From NCBI GenBank assembly GCA_025757645.1, contig CP107216.1:1859501-1923500 (forward strand): 64,000 nucleotides of DNA, given 5' to 3'. The notes under the pieces are model-generated. The model saw only the letters and a program-made list of their open reading frames with translations, was not told the DNA's origin and ran no database searches. Below are positions 1 to 8,134 of the stretch, piece by piece. This DNA comes from Clostridiales bacterium (GTDB lineage: Bacteria; Bacillota; Clostridia; Oscillospirales; Oscillospiraceae). Every line of letters starts with the position of its first letter. Within the stretch, counting starts at the first letter, position 1. A program made the translations under genes and the position numbers.

Positions 1-1186
1 CGTACTCGGTGACGATGTAGTCGACATCGTTCTTGCTCGTCGTAACGACGGCGCCCGGGGTGAGGATGGACTTGATCTTGCTGATCGTGCCGCCCTTGGC
101 CGTGGACGTGAAGGCGATGAAGCTCTTGCCGCCGCGGGACTGGCAGGCGCCGCGGACATAGTCGATCTGGCCGCCGGAGCCGGACATGTGCTTCGTGCCG
201 ACCGACTCGGCGCAGACCTGGCCGAAGAGGTCAACCTCGACCGCTGCGTTGATGGAGATCATGTTGTCGTTCTGGCAGATGACGTCCGGATCGTTGACGT
301 ATTCGACCGGCAGGATCTCGACGGCCGGGTTATCGTCGATATAGTCATAAATGCGCTGCGAACCGAAGGCAAACGTCGTGACGGTCTTGCCGCGGTGGAT
401 CTGCTTTTTGCTGTTGTTGACCGCGCCGCACTCGATGAGCTCGACCATGGAGTCGGTGAACATCTCGGTGTGGATGCCGAGGTCGTGCTTGGCCTTGAGC
501 GCCATGCCGGTCGCGTCCGGGATCGCGCCGATGCCGAGCTGCAGGCACGCGCCGTCCGGAATGCGCTCGGCGATGAGGCCGCCGATCGTCTTGCTCACCT
601 CGTCGAGCTGGACCGGGGGCAGGACCGGCAGATCGTGGTTATACTCCACGATGGCGTCGACCTGCGAAATGTGGATCAGCGAGCCGCACAGGCCGCGGGG
701 CTGGCGGTCGTTGACCTCGAGGAAGATCCGCTTGGTCTTGTCGAGCATGGCGTCGATATACGAGCCGTTGAGCGCCAGGCTGAAGTAGCCGTGGCGGTCC
801 ATCGGCGCGACCTCGACGCACACGGCGTCATAGTCGTACTCCGTGCGGATGCGGGTCGGAAAATCGCGGTAATATGCCGGGATGATATCGGCATAGCCGG
901 CGTTGACCGCCTTGCGCGCCGCGCTGCTGGAAAACCAGCTGTAGCCGGTCATCTTGCCGGCCAGCGTGGGGTCGGTATAAAACTCGAACGGGTACGCATC
1001 GAGCAGGGCCTGCACCTTCACGCCCGTAATATCGCTGTTGCGGATGCGCTCCGCGATTGCGGTCATGATGGCCGGCGTCTGCGAGGTCGCCGTATCCATG
1101 CCGAGCAGCCAGCCGGACTGCACCTGCTGGGCAATCTTATCCGGCGTCGTCAGCTTTTCCTGATACATCTTCTGATAGTCTGTCAT
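1..1186 (-). CDS. Acetyl-CoA hydrolase/transferase family CoA-transferase (butyryl-CoA:acetate or 4-hydroxybutyrate type), partial
   Basis: Reading the minus strand from ATG 1186 gives 395 codons with no stop before the window edge; the family is about 440 residues, so roughly 45 C-terminal residues are missing. It should move CoA between acetate and a C4 acid in the cytoplasm, the last step of butyrate or 4-hydroxybutyrate fermentation. The segment GIHTEMFTDSM (about 237-247) holds the glutamate at about 241 that matches the catalytic Glu of 4-hydroxybutyrate CoA-transferase, and SGSGGQIDYVRGA near 340 is the family's CoA-binding signature. TAGGAGAG precedes the start by about 7 bases. I cannot tell butyryl-CoA:acetate from 4-hydroxybutyrate specificity by eye. 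It is transcribed away from the next gene. Confidence 0.87.
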   Translation of the reverse strand, partial: MTDYQKMYQEKLTTPDKIAQQVQSGWLLGMDTATSQTPAIMTAIAERIRNSDITGVKVQALLDAYPFEFYTDPTLAGKMTGYSWFSSSAARKAVNAGYADIIPAYYRDFPTRIRTEYDYDAVCVEVAPMDRHGYFSLALNGSYIDAMLDKTKRIFLEVNDRQPRGLCGSLIHISQVDAIVEYNHDLPVLPPVQLDEVSKTIGGLIAERIPDGACLQLGIGAIPDATGMALKAKHDLGIHTEMFTDSMVELIECGAVNNSKKQIHRGKTVTTFAFGSQRIYDYIDDNPAVEILPVEYVNDPDVICQNDNMISINAAVEVDLFGQVCAESVGTKHMSGSGGQIDYVRGACQSRGGKSFIAFTSTAKGGTISKIKSILTPGAVVTTSKNDVDYIVTEY

Positions 1187-1502
1187 AATTTGCTCTCCTA
1201 AAACAAAAAATATGAACACATGGGTACAAATAATATACACGATTCGAAAACGTAATTCAAGAGGGCGCAGGGGCGTTTTACGATCATCGCAAAAAATCCG
1301 TCACATTTTCAGGAAAATGAGAGGTTTTCTCACGTGAGAAAGTATGATATGATATTGTGAGATTTGTTTGAATTCTTGAATGAATGGATCTTTATCCTCT
1401 ATTTTTCATGCGGCTCTCATTTTTTCCGGTTACAATGAGCAATGTCGCATCATGCGGCGGGACGCTCCTGCCAATTCAAAAAACAAGGAATGATACGACA
1501 AC
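1187..1502. other. Divergent intergenic region
   Basis: This 316-base AT-richer region separates the CoA-transferase (minus) from the glycosyltransferase (plus) and must hold both promoters. It contains a perfect 14-base palindrome at 1327-1340. TACAAT at 1431-1436 could be a plus-strand -10 element, but I see no good -35 at the usual distance. No RNA gene or ORF is evident. Confidence 0.5.
1327..1340. promoter_or_regulatory. Perfect 14-bp palindrome, candidate operator
   Basis: TTCTCACGTGAGAA is a perfect inverted repeat in the divergent spacer, about 140 bases upstream of the CoA-transferase start and 160 upstream of the glycosyltransferase. Size and placement suit a homodimeric repressor; the TetR protein at 3479-4045 is one candidate. 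No binding data can be read from sequence. Confidence 0.35.
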
Positions 1503-2645
1503 ATGACGATCACGATTGTCTGTGATATTCTGGGCGAAGAAAACAATGGCACCACGATCGCCTGCATGAACCTCATCCGCTTCCTGCGCGCGCAGGGGCA
1601 CACGGTGCGCGTGGTCTGCGCCGATCAGGACAAGGCCGGCAACGAGTGCTTTTACGTCGTGCCGGAGCTGAACCTCTACCTGCTCAACCCGATCGTGGAG
1701 CGCAACGGCGTGACGCTGCCGCGCCCGGACCGCTCCCTGCTCGAGGATGCGATCCGCGACTGCGACGTCGTGCACACGACGTTCGTGCTGCAGCTGTCGC
1801 ACACGGCGGTGAAGATCGCCAAGGCGTACAACAAGCCCATCACCTCCAGCTTCCACTGCCAGGCCGAGAACGTCACGGCGCACTTTCTGTGCAAGGATCT
1901 CGATGCGATCAACCGCGGCGTCTACCGCGCCTGCTACCAGATGGTGTATCAGTATTCGGACATCATCCATTACCCGACGCAGTTCATCCGCGACACGTTT
2001 GAGGCCGTCGTCGGCCCGACGAACGGCCGCGTGATCTCCAACGGCGTCAACAGCATGTTCACGCCCGGCCCGGCCAAGCGCCCGGCGGGACTGGAAGGCA
2101 AGTTCCTCATCGTCTCGACCGGCCGCCTGTCGAGCGAAAAGAATCAGGAGATCCTCATCAAGGCCATCGGCCGCTCGGCCCACCGCGAGCAGATCCACCT
2201 GATCCTCGCCGGTGAAGGGCCGCGTGAAGAGCATTACCGTCATCTGGCCGAAAAATACGGCGTCGACATGGAGATCGCGTTTTTCTCACGGCAGGACCTG
2301 CTGAATCTGCTGCGCTGCGCCGACCTCTACTGTCACCCCGCCGAGGTGGAGATCGAGTCCATCGCCTGTCTGGAGGCCATCGCCTGCGGGCTGGTGCCGG
2401 TCATCGCCAACTCCCCGAAGAGTGCGGCCAAGGCATTCGCGCTCGACGAGAAATCTCTATTTAAAAATAAGGACTCCGAGGATATGGCCGCCAAGATCGA
2501 CTACTGGGTCGAGCACCCGGCCGAGCGCGCGGACTACAGCCGGAAATATCTCGAGAGCGGCACGCAGTTTGAACAGCAGAGCTGCATGCGCCAGATGGAG
2601 CAGATGCTCTTTGACGCCGTCGCCCTGCGCGGTGAGCCGACATGA
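1503..2645 (+). CDS. GT4-family glycosyltransferase, probably glycolipid-forming
   Basis: This 380-residue GT-B enzyme should transfer a sugar from a nucleotide sugar on the cytoplasmic face of the membrane. The N-terminus (MTITIVCD, then GTTIACMNLIRFLRAQGH) has the GT4 acceptor-domain form. The C-terminal donor domain contains LIVSTGRLSSEKNQEILIKA (about 202-221) and the E-x7-E-type patch EIESIACLEAIACGLVPV (about 283-300). AAGGA lies 11 bases before the ATG. Its last four bases overlap the acyltransferase start (ATGA), so the two are translationally coupled. Pairing with a PlsC-like acyltransferase suggests a diacylglycerol glycosyltransferase, which is inference. Confidence 0.8.
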   Translation: MTITIVCDILGEENNGTTIACMNLIRFLRAQGHTVRVVCADQDKAGNECFYVVPELNLYLLNPIVERNGVTLPRPDRSLLEDAIRDCDVVHTTFVLQLSHTAVKIAKAYNKPITSSFHCQAENVTAHFLCKDLDAINRGVYRACYQMVYQYSDIIHYPTQFIRDTFEAVVGPTNGRVISNGVNSMFTPGPAKRPAGLEGKFLIVSTGRLSSEKNQEILIKAIGRSAHREQIHLILAGEGPREEHYRHLAEKYGVDMEIAFFSRQDLLNLLRCADLYCHPAEVEIESIACLEAIACGLVPVIANSPKSAAKAFALDEKSLFKNKDSEDMAAKIDYWVEHPAERADYSRKYLESGTQFEQQSCMRQMEQMLFDAVALRGEPT

Positions 2646-3445
2646 GCCGCAAGACCATCTATTATCACGACCCGCTGCACGACGACTTCGCGCCGACGAA
2701 CGGGCACATCCGGCCGAAGCCGATCGGCGCCGACTTTCCTTATGAGCACCCCAGCCCGGTCTGGCAGGCGCTCGCGTTCGTCGTCTACCGGCTGATCATG
2801 ACGCCGTTTCTGTTTTTGTACTGCAAGCTCGTTTTCGACCTGCGGATCGAAAACCGCAAAGTGCTGCGTGAGCTGCCCGGCGGCTATTTTCTCTACGGCA
2901 ACCACACGAACACGCTGGCGGATGCCTTCATCCCGACGCTGCTGGCGTTCCCGCGCCGCGCAAACATCGTCACCGCGGCGGACACAGTCTCCATTCCGGG
3001 CGTGCGCAACATCGTGCAGATGCTCGGGGCCGTCCCGCTGGCCGACACGATCGACGGCACGCGGCAGTTTCTGGCCGCGATCCACCGGCGGCTCGAGCGC
3101 CGCCAGGCCGTCATGATCTACCCGGAGGCGCACATCTGGCCATATTATAATGGTATCCGCCCGTTCCCGGACACAGCGTTTGCCTATCCGGTGCGCGAGC
3201 AGGTGCCCGCCGTCGGCGTGGTGGTCGTCTACCGGCAGCGGAAGCTGCTGCGGTTTCTGCCGCCGTGCATCACCGTCGTTGTCGGCGAGCCGGTCTACCC
3301 GGACGCATCCCTGCCGCCGCGCAGCGCCCGCCGGGCCCTGCATCAAAAAGTCTATACATTCATGTGCGATACTGTCGCCCGGCGGCACAGCTATGCGCAC
3401 ATCGAATATCTCCCCGCACAGGACACACAACCGGCCGCGCAATGA
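2642..3445 (+). CDS. PlsC-like 1-acyl-glycerol-phosphate acyltransferase family protein
   Basis: A 267-residue acyltransferase with one likely membrane-dipping segment near residues 40-65 (AFVVYRLIMTPFLFLYCKLVF). The HX4D catalytic motif is NHTNTLAD (about 87-94). The usual second block FPEGT is replaced by YPEAH (about 159-163), which marks a divergent subgroup rather than a housekeeping PlsC. It should acylate a glycerophospholipid or glycolipid precursor at the inner membrane. The start overlaps the preceding glycosyltransferase by ATGA, and the TetR regulator follows about 30 bases later, so the three probably form one unit. The acyl acceptor is unknown. Confidence 0.8.
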   Translation: MSRKTIYYHDPLHDDFAPTNGHIRPKPIGADFPYEHPSPVWQALAFVVYRLIMTPFLFLYCKLVFDLRIENRKVLRELPGGYFLYGNHTNTLADAFIPTLLAFPRRANIVTAADTVSIPGVRNIVQMLGAVPLADTIDGTRQFLAAIHRRLERRQAVMIYPEAHIWPYYNGIRPFPDTAFAYPVREQVPAVGVVVVYRQRKLLRFLPPCITVVVGEPVYPDASLPPRSARRALHQKVYTFMCDTVARRHSYAHIEYLPAQDTQPAAQ

Positions 3446-3478
3446 CCGCGCCGCACGACCAGAAAGGTGGGATCCCGC

Positions 3479-4045
3479 TTGGCACATTTGACTGAAGCCG
3501 CCATCCAGGATGCGTTCCTGAAGCTGCTGTCCGAGCAGCCGTTTGACAAGATCACCGTAACGCAGCTCGTGGAAGAATGCCAGATCACACGCCGGACGTT
3601 TTATTATCATTACTCCGACCTGTATGAGCTGCTCGATACCATCCTGCGCCGCGAGACCGAGCGCGCGCTCGATGAATTTGAGACGACCGGCAGTTGGGAA
3701 GAGTGCATGATCACCGCCTCCCGCTTCGCGCGTGAGCACAAGCGCGCCGTGTACCACATCTACACCTCCTCGCACCGTCTGGAGCTGGAAAAGCATGTGG
3801 ACCGCATTTCCGGGGAAATGATGCACAGCTATGTGGAGGCGCAGGCCCACGGCCTGCGCGTGAGCGAGGCGGACAAAAAGCTCGTGTGCGACCTCTACCG
3901 CTTCGGCATCACGGACATTTTCTACGAATGGCTCGAAAACGGGATGAAAGAGGATCTCGAGGCGCAGATCCGCCGCCTGAGCCTGCTGTTCACCGGCAAC
4001 ATCCGCGCCTCCCTGTCCCGGGTGCAGATCCCGGCCGAATCGTAA
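3479..4045 (+). CDS. TetR/AcrR-family transcriptional regulator
   Basis: The protein (about 188 residues from TTG 3479) has an N-terminal helix-turn-helix: ITVTQLVEECQITRRTFYYHY at about residues 23-43, with the TFYYHY recognition-helix ending typical of TetR proteins. The C-terminal half is a helical ligand-binding domain. I chose TTG 3479 because AAAGGTGG (3463-3470) sits eight bases upstream; the in-frame GTG at 3467 lies inside that Shine-Dalgarno sequence. It is probably cotranscribed with the glycosyltransferase and acyltransferase and may regulate them or itself. Ligand unknown. Confidence 0.82.
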   Translation: MAHLTEAAIQDAFLKLLSEQPFDKITVTQLVEECQITRRTFYYHYSDLYELLDTILRRETERALDEFETTGSWEECMITASRFAREHKRAVYHIYTSSHRLELEKHVDRISGEMMHSYVEAQAHGLRVSEADKKLVCDLYRFGITDIFYEWLENGMKEDLEAQIRRLSLLFTGNIRASLSRVQIPAES

Positions 4046-4050
4046 CCATC

Positions 4051-4080
4051 CCCGGCGGGCACAGCAGCGTGTCCGCCGGG
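4051..4080 (+). terminator. GC-rich hairpin without T-tract
   Basis: CCCGGCGG and CCGCCGGG form a strong stem between the TetR gene and pepD. No T-run follows, so termination would be weak; it may instead stabilise the upstream mRNA end. Confidence 0.35.
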
Positions 4081-4108
4081 TCCATTTCACCAACAAAGGA
4101 GATTTGTC

Positions 4109-5548
4109 ATGCCGATTCTCGATCATCTGGAGCCGCGCGCTGTCTTTTCCTGTTTTGAGCAGCTGTGCGCCATCCCACACGGCTCCGGCAACACGAAAGC
4201 CATCAGCGATTACCTTGTTCGCTTCGCAGCCGAACATCAGCTGCGCTGCATTCAGGACGCGCACAACAATGTCATCATCTTCGCACCCGGCACGCCGGGG
4301 TACGAGACCGCCGCCCCGGTCATCCTGCAGGGGCACATGGACATGGTCTGCGAGACTGCGCCGGACTGCACGAAGGACATGGCCCGCGAGGGGCTCGACC
4401 TCTTCGTGGACGGCGATACGATCGGCGCACGCGGCACAACGCTCGGCGGGGACGACGGCATCGCCGTGGCCATGGCGCTGGCGATCCTGGCTGCGGACGA
4501 CATCCCCCATCCCCCGCTCGAGGTCGTCATCACCGTCGATGAGGAGACCGGCATGCTCGGCGCGGCCGCACTGGACGCCTCCGTGCTGAAGGGGCGCACG
4601 ATGCTCAACCTCGACTCCGAGGACGAGGGCGTGCTCACCGTCAGCTGCGCCGGCGGCAACGTGTCCGTGTGCACGCTGCCGGTCACGCGCGCGCCGTTTT
4701 CCGGCACAGCGCTGACCGTGACGGTCGGCGGTCTGCTCGGCGGCCACTCGGGCGCAGAGATCGACAAGGGTCGCGGCAACGCAAACCTCCTCATGGGCCG
4801 CGTGCTGTACGCCGTCGGCGCGCGCACGCCGCTGCGGCTCGTCTCCGTCGCCGGCGGCCTGAAGGATAACGCCATTCCGCGCGAGAGCCGGGCCGTCATC
4901 GCCGTGGACGATGCAGCCGCCGCGCAGGCGGCGATCGCGGACATGGACGCCGCGCTCCGGCACGAATACGCGGCCGCCGACCCGGATGTGTCCGTGCGCG
5001 TTGACGCAGCCCAGGCGCAGCAGCCGCCGATGGACGAGGCGTCCACGCAGCGCGCCGTGTGCATGCTCTGCTGCCTGCCGAACGGCATTCAGGCCATGAG
5101 CCGGGACATTCCGGGTCTCGTGCAGACGTCGCTGAATCTCGGCATCCTGACGACGGATGCGGACACCGTGCAGGCGTCGTTCTGCGTGCGCAGCAGCGTG
5201 TCCACGCAAAAGGAGATGCTCGTCGCGCGCCTGCGCTGCCTGATGGCGCAGCTCGGCGGCACGGTGGCCGTCTCGGGCGACTACCCCGCGTGGGAATACC
5301 GCAAGGACTCGCCTCTGCGCGAGCGCATGGTCGCGGTCTTCCGCGAACAGTACGGCCGCGATCCGAAGGTGGAAGCCATCCACGCCGGCGTCGAGTGCGG
5401 ACTGTTTGCCGGGAAGCTGCCGGGGCTCGACTGCGTGTCCTTCGGCCCGGACCTGACGGAGATCCACACCTGCCGCGAGCGGATGCACATTGCCTCCGTG
5501 CAGCGCGTCTGGCGCTACACGCTCGAGGTGCTGCGCCGCTGCAAATAA
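4109..5548 (+). CDS. pepD: Beta-Ala-His dipeptidase / aminoacyl-histidine dipeptidase (M20 family, PepD)
   Basis: A 479-residue cytosolic metallopeptidase that cleaves Xaa-His and other dipeptides using two zinc ions. Metal ligands and catalytic residues are visible: GHMDMV (about 75-80), GGDDGIAVAMA (about 113-123), VDEETGMLG (about 143-151) with the general-base Glu, and SEDEG near 170. The lid/dimerisation domain lies between about 190 and 390, and the C-terminal part has HAGVECGLF near 425. Length matches the family. GGAG in AAAGGAGATTTGTC precedes the ATG. A perfect terminator palindrome follows, so it appears monocistronic, giving peptide-derived amino acids next to an amino-acid symporter. 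Confidence 0.93.
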   Translation: MPILDHLEPRAVFSCFEQLCAIPHGSGNTKAISDYLVRFAAEHQLRCIQDAHNNVIIFAPGTPGYETAAPVILQGHMDMVCETAPDCTKDMAREGLDLFVDGDTIGARGTTLGGDDGIAVAMALAILAADDIPHPPLEVVITVDEETGMLGAAALDASVLKGRTMLNLDSEDEGVLTVSCAGGNVSVCTLPVTRAPFSGTALTVTVGGLLGGHSGAEIDKGRGNANLLMGRVLYAVGARTPLRLVSVAGGLKDNAIPRESRAVIAVDDAAAAQAAIADMDAALRHEYAAADPDVSVRVDAAQAQQPPMDEASTQRAVCMLCCLPNGIQAMSRDIPGLVQTSLNLGILTTDADTVQASFCVRSSVSTQKEMLVARLRCLMAQLGGTVAVSGDYPAWEYRKDSPLRERMVAVFREQYGRDPKVEAIHAGVECGLFAGKLPGLDCVSFGPDLTEIHTCRERMHIASVQRVWRYTLEVLRRCK

Positions 5549-5558
5549 GCGAACATGC

Positions 5559-5596
5559 AAAAACCGCCCTGCACCGATCGGTGCAGGGCGGTTTTT
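5559..5596. terminator. Bidirectional rho-independent terminator
   Basis: A perfect 38-base palindrome: AAAAA, then the stem CCGCCCTGCACCGA / TCGGTGCAGGGCGG, then TTTTT. It lies between convergent pepD (plus) and the symporter (minus) and serves both. Confidence 0.92.
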
Positions 5597-5607
5597 CTGT
5601 TGGGATG

Positions 5608-6999
5608 TTACTTGCGCAGTTCGTGCTCGTCGCTGCGCTTGCGTGCGGCCACGGCCACGATGCCGGACAGCGCGACGAGTGCGATCATGTTCGGCAGCAC
5701 CATGAGCTGGTTGAACATATCCGTCAGTTCCCAGACCAGATCATTGGACAGGCAGGAACCGAGGAAGATGAAGATAATAGCGATGATGGAGTAGGCAAGG
5801 TTTGCCTTCTTGCCGAAGAGATAATTGACATTGATGCGGCCGAAGAGGTTCCAGCCGACGATCGTCGAGAACGCGAAAAACAGCAGGCAGATAGCCACGA
5901 ACGCATTGCCGAGCGTATCACCGAACACGCTCGAGAACGCGAGCTGCGCCATGTTCGTCTTGGAGATGCCGTCGACCGCGCCGTGGGCCAGCGGGCCGTT
6001 GCCGGCGTAGAGCGTGGAGATGACGACGAGCGCCGTCATGGTCAGGACGACGAACGTGTCGATGAACACGCCGATCATTGCGACCGTGCCCTGCTCGTGC
6101 GGGCTCTTGACGTTGGCCAGCGCATGCGCGTGCGGCGTGGAGCCCATACCGGCCTCGTTCGAGAACAGGCCGCGCTTGGCGCCCTGGCTGATGGCCGTCT
6201 TGAGCGCATAGCCAATGCCGCCGCCGATGATGGACTGCGGCACGAAGGCGTACTTGAAGATCATGCCGAAGGTCTCCGGCACGTAGCGGATGCGGGCAAA
6301 GAGCACGATCAGGCCGCCGACCAGATACAGGCAGGCCATGACCGGCACGATCTTCTCCGTGACGGAGGCGATGCGCTGCACGCCGCCGATGAAGATGAAC
6401 GCCGCGATGGCGGAAACGATCAGGCCCATGACCCAGCTCGGGATGTGGAACGCGTTCTGGCACGCCTCGCCGATGGAGTTGGACTGCACCATGGAGCCCA
6501 TGAAGCCGAGCGCCAGAATGATCGCGACCGCGAAGAAACCGGCCAGGAACTTGCCGAAGCCGTTCGGGAACGCGCGCTTGATGTAGTACACCGGGCCGCC
6601 GAGGACCGTGCCGTCCGACTCGACCACACGCGTCTCCTGCGCGAGCACCGCCTCGGCATAGATCGTCGCCATGCCGAAAAACGCGATGATCCACATCCAG
6701 AAGATCGCGCCGGGGCCGCCGATGAGGATCGCGCCGCAGGCGCCGACGATGTTGCCGGTGCCGACCTGCGCCGCGACGGCCGTCGCCAGTGCCTGGAACG
6801 AGCTCATGCCGGATTTGTGCTTCTCGCCGTTGAGACTGAACTCGCCGAAGAAGCGCCGCCAGCCCTCGCCGAAGCAGCGCACCTGCACGAACCGCGTGCG
6901 GATGGTGAAATACAGACCCGCGCCGAGCAGCAGGATGATCAGCACATAGTCTGACAGGTACATGTTGATGGTCTGCACGGTTTTGAGTAAGGTATCCAT
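5608..6999 (-). CDS. Alanine/glycine:cation symporter (AGCS family)
   Basis: This 463-residue multi-span membrane protein imports alanine or glycine with Na+. Family signatures include GTGNIVGACGAILIGGPGA (N-terminal third), the EAVLAQETR region, QGAKRGLFSNEAGMGSTPHA (the AGCS consensus near 290-310) and a hydrophobic C-terminus ending in a basic tail. The start is ATG 6999 behind GAGGGAGAAACAAC; the open frame continues upstream through the riboswitch but is not coding there. A glycine riboswitch with an attenuator hairpin lies directly upstream, which points to glycine as a substrate or signal. Confidence 0.93.
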   Translation of the reverse strand: MDTLLKTVQTINMYLSDYVLIILLLGAGLYFTIRTRFVQVRCFGEGWRRFFGEFSLNGEKHKSGMSSFQALATAVAAQVGTGNIVGACGAILIGGPGAIFWMWIIAFFGMATIYAEAVLAQETRVVESDGTVLGGPVYYIKRAFPNGFGKFLAGFFAVAIILALGFMGSMVQSNSIGEACQNAFHIPSWVMGLIVSAIAAFIFIGGVQRIASVTEKIVPVMACLYLVGGLIVLFARIRYVPETFGMIFKYAFVPQSIIGGGIGYALKTAISQGAKRGLFSNEAGMGSTPHAHALANVKSPHEQGTVAMIGVFIDTFVVLTMTALVVISTLYAGNGPLAHGAVDGISKTNMAQLAFSSVFGDTLGNAFVAICLLFFAFSTIVGWNLFGRINVNYLFGKKANLAYSIIAIIFIFLGSCLSNDLVWELTDMFNQLMVLPNMIALVALSGIVAVAARKRSDEHELRK

Positions 7000-7034
7000 G
7001 TTGTTTCTCCCTCTGCATTGAATTTTTGCAAAGC

Positions 7035-7065
7035 AAAAAGCTGCCGGTCGTTTTGACCAGCAGCT
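7035..7065 (-). terminator. Riboswitch expression-platform terminator (attenuator)
   Basis: On the minus strand AGCTGCTGGTC pairs with GACCGGCAGCT and is followed by TTTTTGC. It lies between the aptamer and the symporter start, where a transcription attenuator belongs. For an ON riboswitch, glycine binding should favour read-through. Confidence 0.75.
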
Positions 7066-7104
7066 CCAGAGAACAAACAGCGCTTGAACGCCCGCACACA
7101 TCGG

Positions 7105-7205
7105 GCACTCGCTCTGTCCTTTTGCCTGAGAGATTCGGCTTTCGCCTTGCACCTTCGGCACCCGCTTGGCGCGGGATTCTCCAGAGTTCCTCCGCCTCCA
7201 GTCTC
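7105..7205 (-). ncRNA. Glycine riboswitch (single aptamer visible)
   Basis: The minus strand contains the conserved glycine-aptamer elements in order: GGAGGAACTCTGGAGA, GTGCCGAAGGTGCAA, and ATCTCTCAGGCAAAAGGAC, followed by an AGAG that can close P1. Only one full aptamer is seen; the roughly 50 bases downstream (CCCGATGTGTGCGGGCG) form a short hairpin that may be a ghost-aptamer remnant. It controls the AGCS symporter through the terminator at 7035-7065. Exact edges are approximate. Confidence 0.88.
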
Positions 7206-7258
7206 AGCCGAGCCGATCCTTGAGGTTTCGACGGATATTTATTTGATTGCGTCGAGTA

Positions 7259-7287
7259 TTATTACATACACACGCAGGGCTTGTCAA
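7259..7287 (-). promoter_or_regulatory. Sigma-A promoter for the riboswitch-symporter transcript
   Basis: Minus strand TTGACA (7282-7287), a 17-base spacer, then TAATAA (7259-7264). It lies between the rsmE stop and the aptamer, giving the symporter its own transcript. Confidence 0.8.
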
Positions 7288-7307
7288 GCCCCAACTTCAA
7301 AAAAAGT

Positions 7308-8039
7308 TTACAAATTGCCGGTGCCGTACATCAGCGCCGTGAGCGCGACGACCGGAGCCGTCTCGCACCGCAGGATGCGCTCGCCCATGGAGCAGATGTG
7401 CATACCGAGCTTGCGGGCCATGTCGGCCTCGAACTCGGCAAAGCCGCCCTCCGGCCCCGTGATGATGGCCGCCGATGCGATCGGGGACGCCGTGTGCTCG
7501 ATCGCGTCGCGGATCGTCTCGCGCTCGCCGGTCTCGTACATGAACAGCGGCAGATCGGTGTGCAGCGCGTCGTTGAGCACAGCGACGAAGTCCGCCTCAT
7601 AGCGCACCTGCGGGATGATGCCGCGGCCGGACTGCTTGGCCGCCTCCTCAGCGATGCGCTGCCAGCGCTCGAGCTTCTTTTCCATATTGACGGCCTTGGC
7701 CACGCAGCGCGTGCAGGAGAAAAACACGATCTCGGACGCGCCCGCCTCCGTGCACTTCTGCACGAGAAAGTCGCTGCGCTCCCCCTTCGGCAGGCCGGCA
7801 AACACCGTCGAGCGCACAGTGGGCTCTGCCTTGCACGGCACGACCTCGATGACCTCGGCCTCGGCCTCGTGCTCCAGCGTCTGTACCAGGCGGCACTTAT
7901 AGTCGCGCCCCGCGCCGTCGCAGATGACAATGTCGTCGCCCGCGCGCAGACGCAGCACGCGGATATGGTCGGCGTCGCGGCCGCGGATGATCGCCCGGCC
8001 ATTCGGGAAATTCGTACCTGCTATGAAAAATCGAGCCAT
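7308..8039 (-). CDS. rsmE: 16S rRNA (uracil(1498)-N3)-methyltransferase RsmE
   Basis: A 243-residue SPOUT methyltransferase that methylates U1498 of 16S rRNA using SAM. N-terminal PUA-like part: MARFFIAG then DADHIRVLRLRAGDDIVICDG. The knot region carries GLPKGERSDFLVQKCTEAGASEI (about 95-117), IAEEAAKQSGRGIIPQV, and the SAM-binding knot ITGPEGGFAEFE followed by SMGERILRCETAPVVALTAL near the end. Length is normal. ATG 8039 has GGAGG eight bases upstream; the frame open further upstream is not coding. The prmA partner often found beside it is absent here. Confidence 0.95.
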   Translation of the reverse strand: MARFFIAGTNFPNGRAIIRGRDADHIRVLRLRAGDDIVICDGAGRDYKCRLVQTLEHEAEAEVIEVVPCKAEPTVRSTVFAGLPKGERSDFLVQKCTEAGASEIVFFSCTRCVAKAVNMEKKLERWQRIAEEAAKQSGRGIIPQVRYEADFVAVLNDALHTDLPLFMYETGERETIRDAIEHTASPIASAAIITGPEGGFAEFEADMARKLGMHICSMGERILRCETAPVVALTALMYGTGNL

Positions 8040-8072
8040 AATGGTCGCCTCCGATGCCTGATCTCTGCCGTG

Positions 8073-8101
8073 ATTATGGCACACTTTGCACGTTTTTGCA
8101 A
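8073..8101 (-). promoter_or_regulatory. Sigma-A promoter for rsmE
   Basis: Minus strand TTGCAA (8096-8101), 17-base spacer, CATAAT (8073-8078), about 35 bases before the rsmE start. Confidence 0.65.
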
Positions 8102-8134
8102 GCCGGGCCATAGCATGATGTGGGGGTATGGACG

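Noticed and set aside
2534..5560. 1008-codon open frame on the minus strand across glycosyltransferase, acyltransferase and pepD
   Set aside because: Antisense shadow of three well-recognised genes; Arg/His/Asp-rich low-complexity protein typical of high-GC antisense frames, no domain.
5059..6954. 631-codon plus-strand open frame over the end of pepD and the symporter
   Set aside because: Composition is charged repeats without any domain, and it is antisense to the AGCS symporter and crosses the terminator palindrome.
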